The notes under the pieces were generated by a model. The model did not search any database. It saw only the letters and a list, made by a program, of their open reading frames with translations, and was not told the origin of the DNA. Below, in pieces: positions 10,794 to 23,458 of a stretch of DNA of 64,000 nucleotides. The stretch comes from Desmodesmus armatus (Eukaryota; Chlorophyta; Chlorophyceae; Sphaeropleales; Scenedesmaceae): NCBI GenBank assembly GCA_007449985.2, contig VIIQ02000030.1:1-64000 (forward strand). The letters run 5' to 3'. The translations under genes were made by a program, and so were the position numbers. Within the stretch, counting starts at the first letter, position 1, and each line of letters opens with the position of its first letter.

Positions 10794-12139
10794 GCCACCT
10801 TTGCTGGTCACACCTACATACCTCCCAGTCCCACACAGCAGTGTGGATCCCACACGCTGTGGAATAACAGTGTTATTGTCACACTGTGGAGTAACTGCCG
10901 CACTGACTGAACTGCCAAGCTGGCCATACCATAGTATGGCTGAGAATTGAGGGTAGCAGCAGCAGCAGCAGGATACAGCAGCGGCAGGGTGGTGTGGGGC
11001 TAGAGGTTTCTACACGAGCAGGTTGGAAGAGAGGTTGCATGCATGCAAGCGGCCCCTTGGCTGTTGCATCTGCTGGTTGACGCGCATCGTTGTTGATTGT
11101 TGTTGTTGCTCCGGCAACGGTTAGGAGGGATGAGTGCATTGGCCTGGAGTGTAATGCATGGATACATGCAAGCGCGGTGCGGCACCACATGTGGTGTGAC
11201 CGCTGGGTTTGTGCTGCTGAGCCACATGTTACCAAGCCTGGAAACATCAGGCAACACAATGTACACACCTTCTTTTCGTTGACAGACACGGCAGCTTCAG
11301 CCTCTGCGATCTTAATACAATGCACACACCTTTGCTGTCGTACACACCCATTAGCGCTGGGCGGAGAAGCTGCACAGCACTTATGGTGTTCAGAGTACAA
11401 AGGCCGTTGCCTCTGGCAGTGACACAGCTCAGAGTCAACCTTGGTAACGGCGTCAGGCAGACATTGCCCCAAGAAGCCCTCATCCAGAGCTACCGCAGTG
11501 TGGGAGAGGTGAATTCATCACTGGCTGAGCAGCAGCACAGGCAAAAAAACTGGCTTGATTCAAGCCGGTGAGGACAGCATCCTTCCCCACTGCAAGCTAC
11601 TGACTTGTGCCATCAGGTAGGGCCTCCTCCACCGCCACTACACAAAAGTCAACAAGTCAAACCCGTCATGTCAAAGCCCAAACCCTACACACCCGGTTTC
11701 ACCCCGAGCTCTCGGCTCGAAACGCACAACAACATGCTGGGAATTTTTCATAAACTGGATGCCGCAGTTCACGGAGCAACAGGAGCCCGCATGTTCTTGG
11801 ATCAGTGATCTGTACAAGCAGAAATCGGTGGATGGGGAATCAGTAACAGTCCTATGTTGCTCAGCCACAACATCTACATGACGTTTCACTGCTAAGGCAC
11901 CAAAGTCACGTCAGACCCTAAGCAGCAGTACAACTGGCAACAGGCAAAGGATGCTCAACAGCCACTTGCAGCAGTCGGCAATTGCAGGGCATCTGTCGAT
12001 GTCGGAAAGGATTTCATTTTGATCCTACCTCGATCAGCCTGCCTCCTGTGTGCCCATGGTAAGCTTGCTGCCACCCCCACCATGCCAGGCTGGCAGGCGG
12101 GAGTGGGCAGCTACACTTGAACATAGCAGCAGCAGCAGC
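10794..12139. other. Intergenic region between LHCII gene and Gln-rich membrane protein gene
   Basis: No coding sequence is supported by homology or a spliceable series of frames. A TGTAA motif near 11149 could be the poly(A) signal of the LHCII gene. The short frames seen here have no recognisable domains. Confidence 0.45.
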
Positions 12140-13513
12140 ATGATGCTCGCGGCGCTGCCAACCGTGCTGCCTGCCCAGACGCCTCGCCTGGTAACACCCC
12201 TGCTGCTTGTATATGTATGTATGCGTGTGGCAGGGCCGTCGCTATCCTGGGTCTCTTGTGGCACGAGTGCTGGTGAACAGGTACGTGTAAGAGTGAGGGT
12301 GTTTGTGTGGGAGTGTGGGAGGCGTACACAGGTGGCCCTGAACTGACCTGGAAACAATGTTGGCATGGCATGGCATGCGGCAGCAGCTGCATTGCAGAGC
12401 CATGATGCAGCTGCCGCTGCAGCTGTCCTGCGTGTGAACCAGACAAACGCAGCGACACCAATATGCCCACTTATGTACGGTCAGCCAGGTTGGTTGCTTC
12501 CTGCAGTGAATCCACCAAGCATCTTAGCACACATTCGAAGCAGGGCAGGGGTTATACTCCTGGGTGCCAAGTTCTCCTCACATGGTGTGATTGCGTGTGA
12601 ACATGTTATGTACTGTGCAGGTACTATGCCATGCGCAAGAAGTATGCCAAGCCCAGCAACAAGCCAGGTGGGACTGCATGGCCCTGCTGCAGCGCAGGCA
12701 GGGGCAAGGCGTTACCGGCAAATTGTGATGCAATCAGTTGCAACTACGCCGGCAGACCCCTTCACGTACTAAGCCCCTACCCTTCACACCTGGGCGCCCA
12801 GGGTGTGAAGGGTCGTGTGAAGGGGTGTGTGAAGGGTGTGTGAAGGGGGTACTAAGCCCTGTCAGGCTTAGTAAGTGCAGCAATGGCAGTACTCCTGGTT
12901 GCAGCCACAGCTCAGAATGGGTCTAGGATGGGATGGGTCCATTGGGCCTGCATCGTGTCCTGTGTGCATGGTGTAAGACACTTGGACTGATAGGGGGTTA
13001 TATGCCAAAGAGGGCCATACATCTGATGCTGGTGTGTTGCAGGGCGGCTGGACTTTTTGAAGCACTGGTTCCTGCACTGGGAGGGTCTCCTTATCGGTGG
13101 TGTGTTTGTTGGGGGCCTGGGGGTGACAGCAGTGAAGCTGTACCTCAACGAGAGACTGGATGACATGGCCAGGTGCGGCAGCAGCATCGGCAGCAACACG
13201 ATAGGGCACGCTGGCTTTGGCTTTTGATGCTGTGTCTATGCAGCATTCAGACCTGTGGTTTTCAGCAAGAGCAGTAGCATGACCTAGCATGCATGTACTG
13301 TACTAGCATGTGGGAGCCGCCAGCAGCTTGCAGACTTGCTTACTTGACGTGGACAACAACAACATGCCCTTGTGCTAAGTCGTGCTGTGCTTTGCTGTGC
13401 TATGCTGCACTGCTAAGTTTGTGAGTCAGCTGTCCCAGCATGCGGCAGGCTCATCTTCGAAAAATGGCTCCCTGCTGGTTTGGCTTGATGGACAAATCAC
13501 ATCAGGTGTGCTG

Positions 13514-13564
<51 letters not shown>

Positions 13565-14817
13565 AGGCGTGATGAGCGGTGCCTGCTGTACGGAGGCTCG
13601 TGCATGATGGCTGCCTCTCACCTGGCCTCGATACAGGTCAGCACAACAAATTCTCACACATCACCACGTATGACATGCATGTGTGTGCACTGTGTTATGG
13701 CTATGCTGGCGTCACTAGCTGTGCAGTGTTGGCACCCAGCGGGCACCAACGGAGCTATGACTAATAATAAAGATCACGGAAAGGGAAGTAGTAGTCATGA
13801 ATCAATGAATCTATTGTGCCATGAACAACGCTGATGTCACCTCTACTTGTACGGGTAACACCCTCAACTAACCCAAGGGTACATACCGAGTCTCAAAACG
13901 GCTACCTGTTTGCCACCAGGGTCAATCAGTAACTTGTCAGCTGTCCAGAATACCAAGTCTGTGTCTAGTTGGGGCCCAGACAGGTCCACATTGCAGTAGA
14001 TCCTTGATTACTGCACAGCAGGGGGTGCTCCCTACTGTGAGACACTCATGCACAACCCTGCAGTGCATGCTGCAGCACCCCCAAGGGGTCACCAATCTGG
14101 GCACAATCTTGACTTTCGACCACTCTCGCTGACATTTTGAATGTGTCAACTTCAACTGTGTGAACTGTTGCTGTTCCTGTTGCCCTGCAGCACTCCCTAG
14201 GGCTGTACCGAGTGCTGGCAGAAGCAGCAGAGCAGCGCAGTGAGGTACAGCAGCAGTGGCAGCAGCTGCACCAGCAGCGCACAGCAGCAGCAGCACAGCA
14301 GGTGGAGCTGTGGCAGCACAGGACGGCACGCTGGCTGGGGCAGGCAGTGCAACAGCCCCCGCAGCAGCAGCAGCAGCAGCAGTTGTTGTTGTTGCAGCAG
14401 CAGCAGCAGGGGTGCGGTGAGGTGGGCGGCTGCCTTGCACCACAGCAGCTGGCTGACCAGAAGCAGCAGCAGCAGCGCCCTTCTGATGCAGGCTCTGTGC
14501 TGACAGCGCAACAGTCTCAGCAGAGCGAGCCACAACAGCAACACCAGCAGCAACAGCTACCCGACGTATTGCAGCAACAACAGCAATCGAGTGTCCTGCA
14601 ACAGCAACACCAGCAGCAGCAACTGGATGATGTGCAGGACCTGTCTGGCGCAGCTGCTGCTGTCTCCACCTGCAAACAGCAGCAGCAGCAGCAGTCAACA
14701 GCAGCAGGGCAGCAGCCGCAAACGTCAGTCACCCCAGCCTCGGCGCCGCAGCAGCCCCAGCAGCAGGAGCAGCTGCTGCCGCTGCAGCTACAGCAGCAGC
14801 AACGCCAACAGCAACCT

Positions 14818-14864
<47 letters not shown>

Positions 14865-15680
14865 GCGGCCGGCTGCTTGGCCTGACCCCATAGGTTGGTT
14901 CCTGCTGCATCGCCTTCGTTCAGCACAGGCGTGGCTGTCAGAGCAGCAGCAGGCAGAGGCACTGGCAGACAGGGGGGCACAGCTGTGGCACAACCTCAGC
15001 AGGCACGCAACACAACAGGTACACGGGGGTACAGGGACCCAGGGTTTGGGAGGAGGTTGACAGTAGCTGCTGGTGCCGCTTTGGCTGAGGGACAGTGTGT
15101 TGCATGGTGCAGAGCCTGCAGGCTTTGAATTCTAACCAAAATCGACTGCAAACACACAACTTTGGGCAATTATTTGCTCTTGGTGTCTGCGGCAAACAGT
15201 CCACGTTTGGCCTACAACAACCTGAAACACCTCTACAGCGCTCCATATGTTGTCAGATCACAAAATTGAGCGCAGGTATTGATTGCGCAGGCAATTTTGC
15301 AAGGACGTGCTTCCTCAAGACTCAACATGCTCCTGCAGACAACTCATGTGTTGTGCTGTGCCGTGCTGTGACGTGCTGTGACGTGCAGGTAGAGAGGCTT
15401 GAGCGGCAGGAGGAGCAGCAGCTCCTGATCCTGCTGTCCCACACAGCACAGCGGCACGAGTGGCAGCACCTCGCCACCCACACCGCCGAATTGGAGTGGT
15501 GGTTTGACCTGCCCTCTGCAGCCCAGCTCTACTACTGGGCCTTTCAGTTGTTGCAGCACAGTGGTATGCTTGATGATGATGGCGTGGTTACTAATGAAGC
15601 ATCTGATGAGTCATCAGGGACAGCAAGTCCAGCAGTACTAACAGCAGCAGCAGCTGCAGGAGGGAACGCAGGCTCAGAGT

Positions 15681-15711
<31 letters not shown>

Positions 15712-16405
15712 TGGCACCGGTGGTGTCAGGGCCCCATGGAGCTGGCTCCCAAGGCAGCAACCTTACCCTGCACAGCCAGCAGGTGGTGGGTGTGTAGCTG
15801 CTGCTCGCGATGCCGCAACAGTATCAGCAGCAGGGGAAGGTGCAGCTGAGCAGGAGTCTTCTGTTGGGGGTGCTAGCAGCAGTCCGAGGGAGGGCTATGG
15901 GTGGATCCGGATCCGGCTGCTGCTGCCAAAATGGATTCCCGATGAAATCGAGCAGCGAGACTTTGATCTGCTGTGCCAAGACTACCTGCACAACACCGAC
16001 CAGGAACACAGCCAACAACAGCAGCAGCAGGACGAACAGCAGCAGCAGCAGGACGACGAGCAGGAGGAAGGAACAGCAGGAACAGCAGGAACAGCAAGCA
16101 CCACTAGCACCAGCAGCGGCACAAGCAGCAGCAGTCCTGGCTCCAAAGATGGCTATGTGGGAGGAGTGCCAGGGGTTGATAAGGCAAAGGGGGCCTGTGG
16201 GGGTAGTGAGCAGCTAGGGGGCAGCAGTGGTGGTGGTGCATCACTGAGTGGGGATGCTGTTGCTGCTGCTGGGGATGCTGCTGCTGCTGGTGATGATGAC
16301 GGTGAGATAGAGTTAGATGCAGGGGGTGTGCTGGTGGACATGTTTGAGGAGGCGATCGATGGTCTGCAGGAGCTTTTGGATGTGCTGTTGGAGTCGGCAG
16401 CATGA
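12140..16405 (+). CDS. Unrecognised Gln-rich single-pass membrane protein
   Basis: I do not recognise this protein. Phase-consistent exons are 12140-12190, 12234-12280, 12621-12667, 13043-13172, 13567-13636, 14191-15018 and 15389-16405, summing to 2190 nt and 729 residues. One hydrophobic segment (about residues 63-79, GLLIGGVFVGGLGVTAV) follows an aromatic and basic stretch. Residues 116-391 are Gln-rich, with long CAG runs. Residues 392-729 hold a more ordered block (LERQEEQQLLILLSHTAQ, ELEWWFDLPSAAQLYYWAF), then Ala, Gln and Gly runs, GYGWIRIRLLLPKWIPDEIE, and a C-terminal acidic helix MFEEAIDGLQELLDVLLES. The start is the first ATG of a tandem pair. The frame stays open upstream to about 12050, so a longer N-terminus is possible. 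Organellar membrane location is a guess. Confidence 0.7.
12766..12876. repeat. Near-perfect inverted repeat with direct GTGTGAAGGG repeats
   Basis: An inverted repeat with about 16-bp arms and no loop (12780-12812, one extra G) is followed by four GTGTGAAGGG-like units. It is bounded by the direct repeat GTACTAAGCCC near 12767 and 12849. The right copy forms a hairpin with GGCTTAGT at 12865-12872. All lies in one intron of the Gln-rich membrane protein gene. Confidence 0.75.
13516..13563 (+). repeat. CTG microsatellite at an intron 3' end
   Basis: About 16 uninterrupted CTG units run directly into the CAG acceptor of exon 13567-13636. The tract therefore takes the place of the polypyrimidine region of that intron. 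Confidence 0.9.
14341..14872 (+). repeat. CAG/CAA repeats coding for polyglutamine
   Basis: Several CAG and CAA runs lie in frame within exon 14191-15018. The longest is about 14 Gln codons near 14819-14863. The antisense frame over this stretch stays open for 253 codons only because CAG/CTG repeats lack stop codons. Confidence 0.9.
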
Positions 16406-19369
16406 CTCATTGATGAGTCAATACTGGGGAGGGTGTGCTGTTGTGCGTGTATGACTTGAACAGGTTTCCCTCAAAATCCTTGGAAGCATTGATTGTCCAG
16501 CAATATGATGCTTCCTGCTCCTGTGGGCATGGTCGGTTGCTGACCACCCACAAGCTTGCGTGTTGGGCTGCTGGCTGCAAGGCCTGAGGTGTTGGGCTGT
16601 GTTGTGCTGTATGTGGAGGTGTAGTGCTGCTGCAGTCAGCGACCTGAGTGTCATGCAGCAGCAGGTTGTGCCGGTGCAGCAGTAAGTGGTGATCAGATGT
16701 GAGTGACGGTGTTGTCAGCATCATGCAGTGGAGCACTCAGTCAGATCGGATCTTGCAGTGGAGCACTCAGGCAGGCTACTTCAGCAGTGTGTGCAGGTGG
16801 TTTGCGCAGTACAGGGTGCATGCAGTGTGATAAATGGATGGCGTACCAGATCAAGCTGTTGGCTTAGTGTACGCTGCTGTTGGCTGGAGCAGGTTGAAAG
16901 ACTTTTGAAGCTTGGCAGTGAATTGACCAACATGTTGGTGCACATGATTGAATGTTGAACATGAGGGCATGTGAATGTGAGCTGCTGCTAGGTCTGTCAG
17001 CACTTGCTTGTCAATCAAGGAGCCGGAAGGCAGTGGAAAGAAGTCATGTTACCATGAAGCACAAGCACTCCACCCCAAGTTGTCCGAGGAACAGACACAG
17101 TCAAGAGTCAGGCAGCCTGACACGTGAGCGGGAAAAGAAGAGCGACGGCTCCTCAATAGCTGGTTCAACCACAACAATAACAAAGGCCTGCTGCAGACAC
17201 CACGAGACCTATGCAGGGAGACATAAAGACTCTTGCGACAGATCTGGAACAAGCCAGTGGAGAAGCAAGCTTCATCCGGATGACCTAGGACCTTTGCTGC
17301 TCACAACAAACCACACCATCACGTCTTGAACAGTCTTTCTCTCCAGAATACTATCATAGTATGATGCTAGCAGAGCTGCTGGTGCACACAGACCCAACAC
17401 CCAACACACACTGTTGCTATCTTCCTGTCAAGCATGCAGCATGAATCTGAACATGCATCACATGCTGCACCTCTGGTGGGAGATGCAGGAGGACGGACGT
17501 AACCACCGCTGTCAAAAAAAGACAAGCGCCATGCGACTCTCATCTCTTTGAAATAACAAACAAAGAGCAGAAAAGGGTTCAAAACCCTGCTGCGGAACCC
17601 ACGATACCCAAGGCACAGCACACAACCACAAGGGTTGCAACTACTACCTGCCGCAGCAGCAACACAGGGGGGTCAGCCCAGTTGCTGCTGTCTGGATTGA
17701 TTGAACCTTGCAAAACCTGCTATAAAATCAGCACACAATGCTGACGTTTGATTGGACACCCGTGACTCCACACACACTCAACAGCACCCAAGCAGCCACA
17801 GCAACAGCAGCACCCGAGGAGCTTTGGCTCTATGCGGGGCTACTGCTGCCTACCAGTGGCCTGCACATACGGCAGAGCAGGTCTGGCGGTGCTGCACACT
17901 ACATGCAAGTGCACAAGCCTTATACTACTGTCACAAGATCATGACACGAAAGCTGAGGATGCACCTCAGCACAACAACCCCAGCACGCACCCAAGCTGCA
18001 AGGCCTTAGCCCTGCGTCATCATGCACACTAAAAGCAGCAAAGCAACCGTTGCGACTAGAAACACCGATCACATCTACAACCCTAACCCAGGGAACCAAG
18101 GCTGCACCAACCCAACAGGGCAGCAGCCAACTATACAGCACCGACGAGAGAGATAACCTTCTGCCAACTATGAAGAAGCCTGAAGCAGCACTGCTGCCAG
18201 CACGGCTTGCTCCCCTTAGGTAACACTGACAACAAGATAAGGAGTAGCAGCATGCATGCAGGCCTGCAGGAGCCAGAAGCCCCCAGCACGCATGCATGCA
18301 TGACTGCAGGACACATGTGAAGCATGGTGGAACAGCACTGGGTTGGCAGGTAAAGAGCCAACCCAGGCCAGCAAAAAGCCAAGGAAGCATGAAGCACTCG
18401 GGGCCCAAAGCTGGAGCAGCTTGCCCAGACAACAGATAATAACTCGGGGTGGCACAGGTGGCACCTGGGTGGCAACCTTTTGGCCAACGGGTTGATTTGT
18501 TGGACGCTGTTGGAAGCTGCTGAGAACAAAGCAGCCGGTGGAATAGAGGGTGGCTTGAGACATCACCAGAAGAGGACAAAGGCAAAACAGCCTGTGTAGG
18601 GGTAGAGACCAGGCTGGGGGAAGCGCCACAGGCAGGAAGCACGAAGGTGTGATGTGTGCTGACCGATCTGACAAGCTCGAGCAAACTGCAAGGTGCTTCA
18701 GAATGCTGCACCAACCAACCCAGGCAAACAAAGATCACCAAGCCAACCAGAAGCCGAGGTCGGGGTTATACGCACCCACTAGCAAACACACACAGGAGCG
18801 ATACCTGACCATTATTGTTCGATGCGCAACCACATCCACCACATTTATTCCCAAGCCGGCAGAGGTGCTGCTTGAACAAGCAGCACCATAGTGGTGACAC
18901 CGCCGGCACATGCAAGACATATCCACCACGCAGCCACAAGGGAGCAACAATGGCATCCCTTACAAACGGCTGGTGTGACACAGACAGACATTGATTACGC
19001 ATAGTGCGTGAGCACCTCCCGAGAGTCCGGATGACACAGTAGCTTTTGAGCTGGGGAGTGCCGCTGTGAAACATCCAAACACGGGGGACAAACACCATCA
19101 CAACCACAGGCACCTGAAGAGAGTGCATGACTAAAGGGGGCGGGAAGACCCTCCCAGCAGGCATAGTCTTCGGCAGAGTGAAGTGGGAGTTGCTGCACGT
19201 CACAGGACACGTGCACATATACCAAAAAGTGCTAGACAAGAACAAAACAAGCCAAAAATGGGTGCACCTTGTAACAAAGTGTTTCCCACCCATAGGAAGC
19301 CATGGTTCACCCAGAGAGCTAAACGCTAGGGCAAACAACAGCTACGCTGGAAGCTGATTCCTGCAGCAT
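16406..19369. other. Gene-poor stretch between convergent genes
   Basis: About 3 kb between the stop of the Gln-rich membrane protein gene and the stop of the minus-strand Cys-rich gene. It should contain both 3' UTRs; a minus-strand TGTAA (TTACA at about 18959) would suit the latter. Open frames of up to 273 codons occur, but none shows a domain or a plausible splice pattern. An isolated CTATAAAA at about 17720 has no convincing gene behind it. Confidence 0.45.
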
Positions 19370-22300
19370 TTACCAGCGCAGGTCCCCGATGTCAAGAGAA
19401 GGACTGGCAACGGGCAGCGCAAAGAATGCCCGGCCATTGAGCGCATCCACACCACCCCTGAAGTAGCACTTGACACCACCAGAAACTGCATCCGCAACAA
19501 AGCCAAAGCAAACGTTGCTGTCGTCGCAGCTCTTCTTGCAGTCTGCCATGCTGGGAAGGACGACAGCACTGTCGGCAGCTGTGCCGTTGAAGAAGGTGCG
19601 TGCGGTAGGGCCAAGGGTAGAACCGACAGTGAGCATGTTATCGAGGCCGTCGAAGAGACCATGGGCATAGTAACCTGAGCTCATCATCTTGGCCTTGAGG
19701 GCCGTCTCCACGCTTGAAGCACCGACAAGGTCACTGGGTGGCAGCTTGTACACCAGGTGGGGCTGATTAACAAGCAACTCATCTGAAGCCACAGGGAGGG
19801 TGAGCAGGAGCTTGCAGGCTGCAGGGGTAGTGCCCACGGCAGCCTCGAACTGTGCAAGGCAGTTCTGCTCGAGCTCGAGGTCGCAGGAGTTCACGCAATC
19901 GGTGAAGGAAGTGGCAGCACCAGAAGATAGGGGGTAGGTGGTGCTCTCAGAGAAATAAGCCTGACCAGCCTCGGGGGACAGCTGGCTCTTCTTAGGGACG
20001 CAGGCCTCGGCACTTGTGGATCCCTCGTACAGGGTTGTACCCTCGGACTCGTAGGTGCCGGCAAGGCCGTCGACAGGGGCGTAAAAGACTGTGTTGGGGC
20101 AGGCCACGCACTGGGCGCGGGAGCCGGGGTTGTAGGAACCGTAGGGGCAGAGGGAGCATGTGCCGGTGGGGGTTGTGCCCTCGACGCCCTGACCGTAGCC
20201 GGCAATGCAGACTGCAGCAGAAGGGAGGGGAGAGCAGGGCAGCAGGACAGGAGAGAGCAGAAGCACGTCAGCAACAGCACGCCCACAACAGCGCAAGAAA
20301 AGCTGGAAGTACAATGGCCATGCTGCATGCGAAAGCAACTCTTGTAGCAAGATCAGGGGATGCCTCATGAGTGCTTGCAACAAATTGCCAGTCAGTCAGT
20401 GAAAAAAAAGGGCAATCAGCGGTCGGCAGTTGCAGTCTTTTGCTTACTTGTGCACTGGTCGAGACTGGTTGACCCAGGAGCCTCGGTGGTAGAGCCCGCA
20501 GGGCAGGCAACACACTCAGCACCAACACTCAGGCCAGGACCGTAGTAGCCGATGGGGCACTCCAGCACAGGCATCCCCGCCAGGGTATCGTTAGACATGC
20601 CGTCGGTGTTGGGGTTGAAGGCATCGGTGTTGTTGGTGCTGTTGACGACACCAAAACCTGGCTTGACGAGGCAGTCGGTGACAAGGCGCTGCAGGGCTGG
20701 AAGGTCGTATGTAGTACGGCCTGCGGCACACTGCTGGCAAGGCCTGCGGCTTCCCTTGACAGCGTAGAAGCCAGGTGCGCAGCGGGAAGCACCCTCAGAC
20801 TGGTAGCCGAAGCCGTCATCGTTGATACAGACCTCGCTGTTGTTAACCTTGATGAGGCCGTCGGTGATCATGTTCCTTGGGCAGGGCTTGCAGGGGGCAG
20901 CGGCCCAGCCGTAGACGATACCGGCGGCGCCGTAGGTGTTGATGGGGCAGTCCTTAGCGGCGAAGTTGTTCCTGCCGGTTGCGATCATGCCCTGGCCGGC
21001 CTCAATGACTGCAGGAGGGACGAGGCAGGGGCGCAGCAGGAGACATATACAGGAGTCAGCAGGGGGTATGCAACAGCCCTAGTTGCGCAACTCTGTTATG
21101 TTGTGCTGCACGTCTCCAGTCCGGGAGCGCAGGGCACAAGCTTCTAATCCCGTTGGTGCGAGCACAGTACCAGCTTGCGCAAAAAGCAGTCACGCTTCAA
21201 AGCAGTAGCGGTCACACCGAACACAGCCACCCACACTGTTCAGCGATACTCACAGCAAGATGCAGAGGATGCCCTGACGAATGTGCCGTTGGGTGCCAGG
21301 GGGTTGTCGTCAAGGTCCCTGGGCTCGCTGCGGATGTTGTCACCGCATGGAGTGCAGGCCTGGGCCTTGGGGTCGGAGAACATCACCCAGCCCTCGCGGA
21401 AGGTACCAGCTGAGGCTGTGCTGCTGCACTTTGTCATAGTGCCGGCGAGCAGGTAGTAGCCAGGAGGGACAACTGCAGTCGAGGGAGGGACGGGCAGCAG
21501 CCAGACAAGGCCAAGCAAGTCAGGAAGGTGCTTTTCATATGCTGTGCTGGCTGCAGCCTTTTGAAGAGCAAAGGTTTCAGTGCTGAAGAAGAGAAACTAG
21601 CCAAGCAGAAGGAACAGGCTGACTGCAAGGTAGGGTCCAGTGAAAAGGTAAGCAAGCTTGAAAGTCACGGAGCCCATCAGAGCTGCAATGCCACTCACCG
21701 CACTCCTCAACAGACTTGGCTCCCTCAACACGTGTGACGGTGTCAGCAGGGCACTCAGCACAGTAGCCGCCAACAGAGTAGTAGCCGAGGGCGCACAGGG
21801 TTGCGTTGGGCAGGCCAGTGGTGCTGTTGGATGGCAGGGCAGGCACATCTGCAGTGCTGTTGACTGCTGGGATGTCGTTGATACCGAAACCAGGCAGCAC
21901 CTTGCTACACTCTGCAGCAGACTTGGCACCCGGGCCGTCGGTGGTGATACCGGGGTTGCAGGGCAGGCACTTTTGGGCGACGGCAGCGTCAAAGGGCTCG
22001 TAGTTTGCACGGTAGAAGCCCTGGGGGCAGATGCGGACGAGGCCCTGGCTCATGAAGCGGCCGGGGGGCACCTCTGCAGTAGAAAGGCAGCAGGAGAGCA
22101 GCTTGGTTCAGTACCACAGCAACTTGTGTGCATGTGCCTGGTTCAAATATAATACAGTAGACTGCAGCGCCTCTCCTGCTCAAGCTCCAAAACACAACAA
22201 GCATCCAGCTTTCACTGCTTGCAGGGTCAGCTGCCAATGCCTGCGTTGCAAGCCAGCATTGCCCATGCTGTTCTCTGGCAGTCACAAAGGCCTGCCTGTT

Positions 22301-23458
22301 GGCAACAACACAATACTGGTAGCAGCAGGTACACTCACTGCATACAGTCCTCTTGGTGGCACGGGCACCAGCCTGCAGGTTGTCAGCAGGGTTCTCCTCC
22401 AGACCAGACTGGCACCTCAGGCACTTGGCGAGCCTGTTGAACTGAGGGGCATATGTAGAGGCTGTGCATGCAGTTGCTGATGTGGCAGAGGTCATGGCAT
22501 GGCCTGCAGGGGCCACACAGTCTGACTGGCTGCGGGCACCGTTGTTGCGGGTGACGAGGCCGTTGCCGCAAGTGATCTTGTCGCCGAAGTTGGTGGGGTT
22601 CTCGACCTTGTCGCCACCTGGGCAGTACTGGTTCTTCTCGCAGCGGGTGCAGGAGGTGGCTGCGGTGCCGTTCTGGTAGAAACCCCTGGGGCACACTGTT
22701 GACATGACGGAAAGGGAGGGGTAGGGACAAGGCAGAGAACAAGTGACTGTTAGTATGTGTGAGCTGGCAGGTGCAGCAGTGACAGGGTGGAGAGGCACCA
22801 GGAGCCTCCTTGTGCTGCTTGAAATGCTGCATGAGAACCAGCCACGGTGTACTGTTTGGTATATACTGCTTGCAGATGAAGCACAAGAACAGCTGCTACA
22901 AAATTGCCTGTGCGCGGGGCGAGACATGCACTGCGCTGAGGCACATGGCTGATTACTCACCACACTGCAGGATGTTGTCCTGTCCGCTGGCATCCACAAC
23001 GGGCTCGTAGTTGGAGAGGCAACGCAGACAAACCCAGCGGGCCAGCCCCATGACATTACGAGTGGCACAGGCTCCTGGCTCACACTTGGGGATGGTGCCC
23101 AAGCAGCCATTGCTGTTGGAGATGGCATCCTGTGACATGAACAACACGATGGTGCAGCAGGAAGTCAGACGGCGGGAATTGCTGCAGCCAAAGTTCAACT
23201 GCAAATGCGTGCTGCAAGGCAAGCGGATACTGCTAATGCGACTGCTTGTCCGGGTTGAACTACGACTTGCGGTGTACTAAGATCTGAACTCAAGGTGCAC
23301 GGATGGAACTCCTGGTGGGTTGCGAGCGACCTGGTCAAGCTCAACCAAGCTGATGTCTTGCGGTGCGTTACCTGCTGCAAGCTGCGGCCATTGACTGGCG
23401 CCAGGGTGGCAGCGACTGCCAGCAACAGCAGCATGCAGTACCGCATGCTGGGAGACAT
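19370..23458 (-). CDS. Secreted Cys-rich protein with ephrin-receptor-like (GCC2/GCC3) repeats, paralogue A
   Basis: A predicted extracellular or cell-wall protein; its function is unknown. Exons on the minus strand: 23372-23458, 22961-23129, 22339-22695, 21699-22073, 21254-21472, 20448-21008 and 19370-20211. They sum to 2610 nt and 869 residues. Residues 1 to about 24 form a signal peptide (CMLLLLAVAATLAPVNG). The rest is built of Cys-rich units such as VCPRGFYQNGTAATSCTRC, VPPGRFMSQGLVRICPQGFY and KPCPRNMITDG, with the C..GYY..GxxxxC..CPxGT pattern of GCC2/GCC3 ephrin-receptor-like domains, and many NxT/NxS sites. The C-terminal block (SQLSPEAGQAYFS to FRGGVDALNGRAFFALP) resembles a PAN/apple-like Cys pattern. 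Introns interrupt between units in phase 1. It is closely related to the gene at 33691-40290 but ends before the extra C-terminal domains found there. Confidence 0.88.

Noticed and set aside
13937..14698. Minus-strand open frame of 253 codons
   Set aside because: It is antisense to the polyQ exon. CAG/CTG repeats keep it open, and the sense strand has phase-matched splice sites.
17719..17944. CTATAAAA followed by a 68-codon frame
   Set aside because: The TATA-like motif is only about 11 bp before the ATG, and the short frame has no recognisable feature.
17920..18741. Minus-strand open frame of 273 codons
   Set aside because: No domain and odd composition (Cys, Leu, Ser runs). It overlaps the expected 3' flank of Cys-rich paralogue A and has no splice partners.
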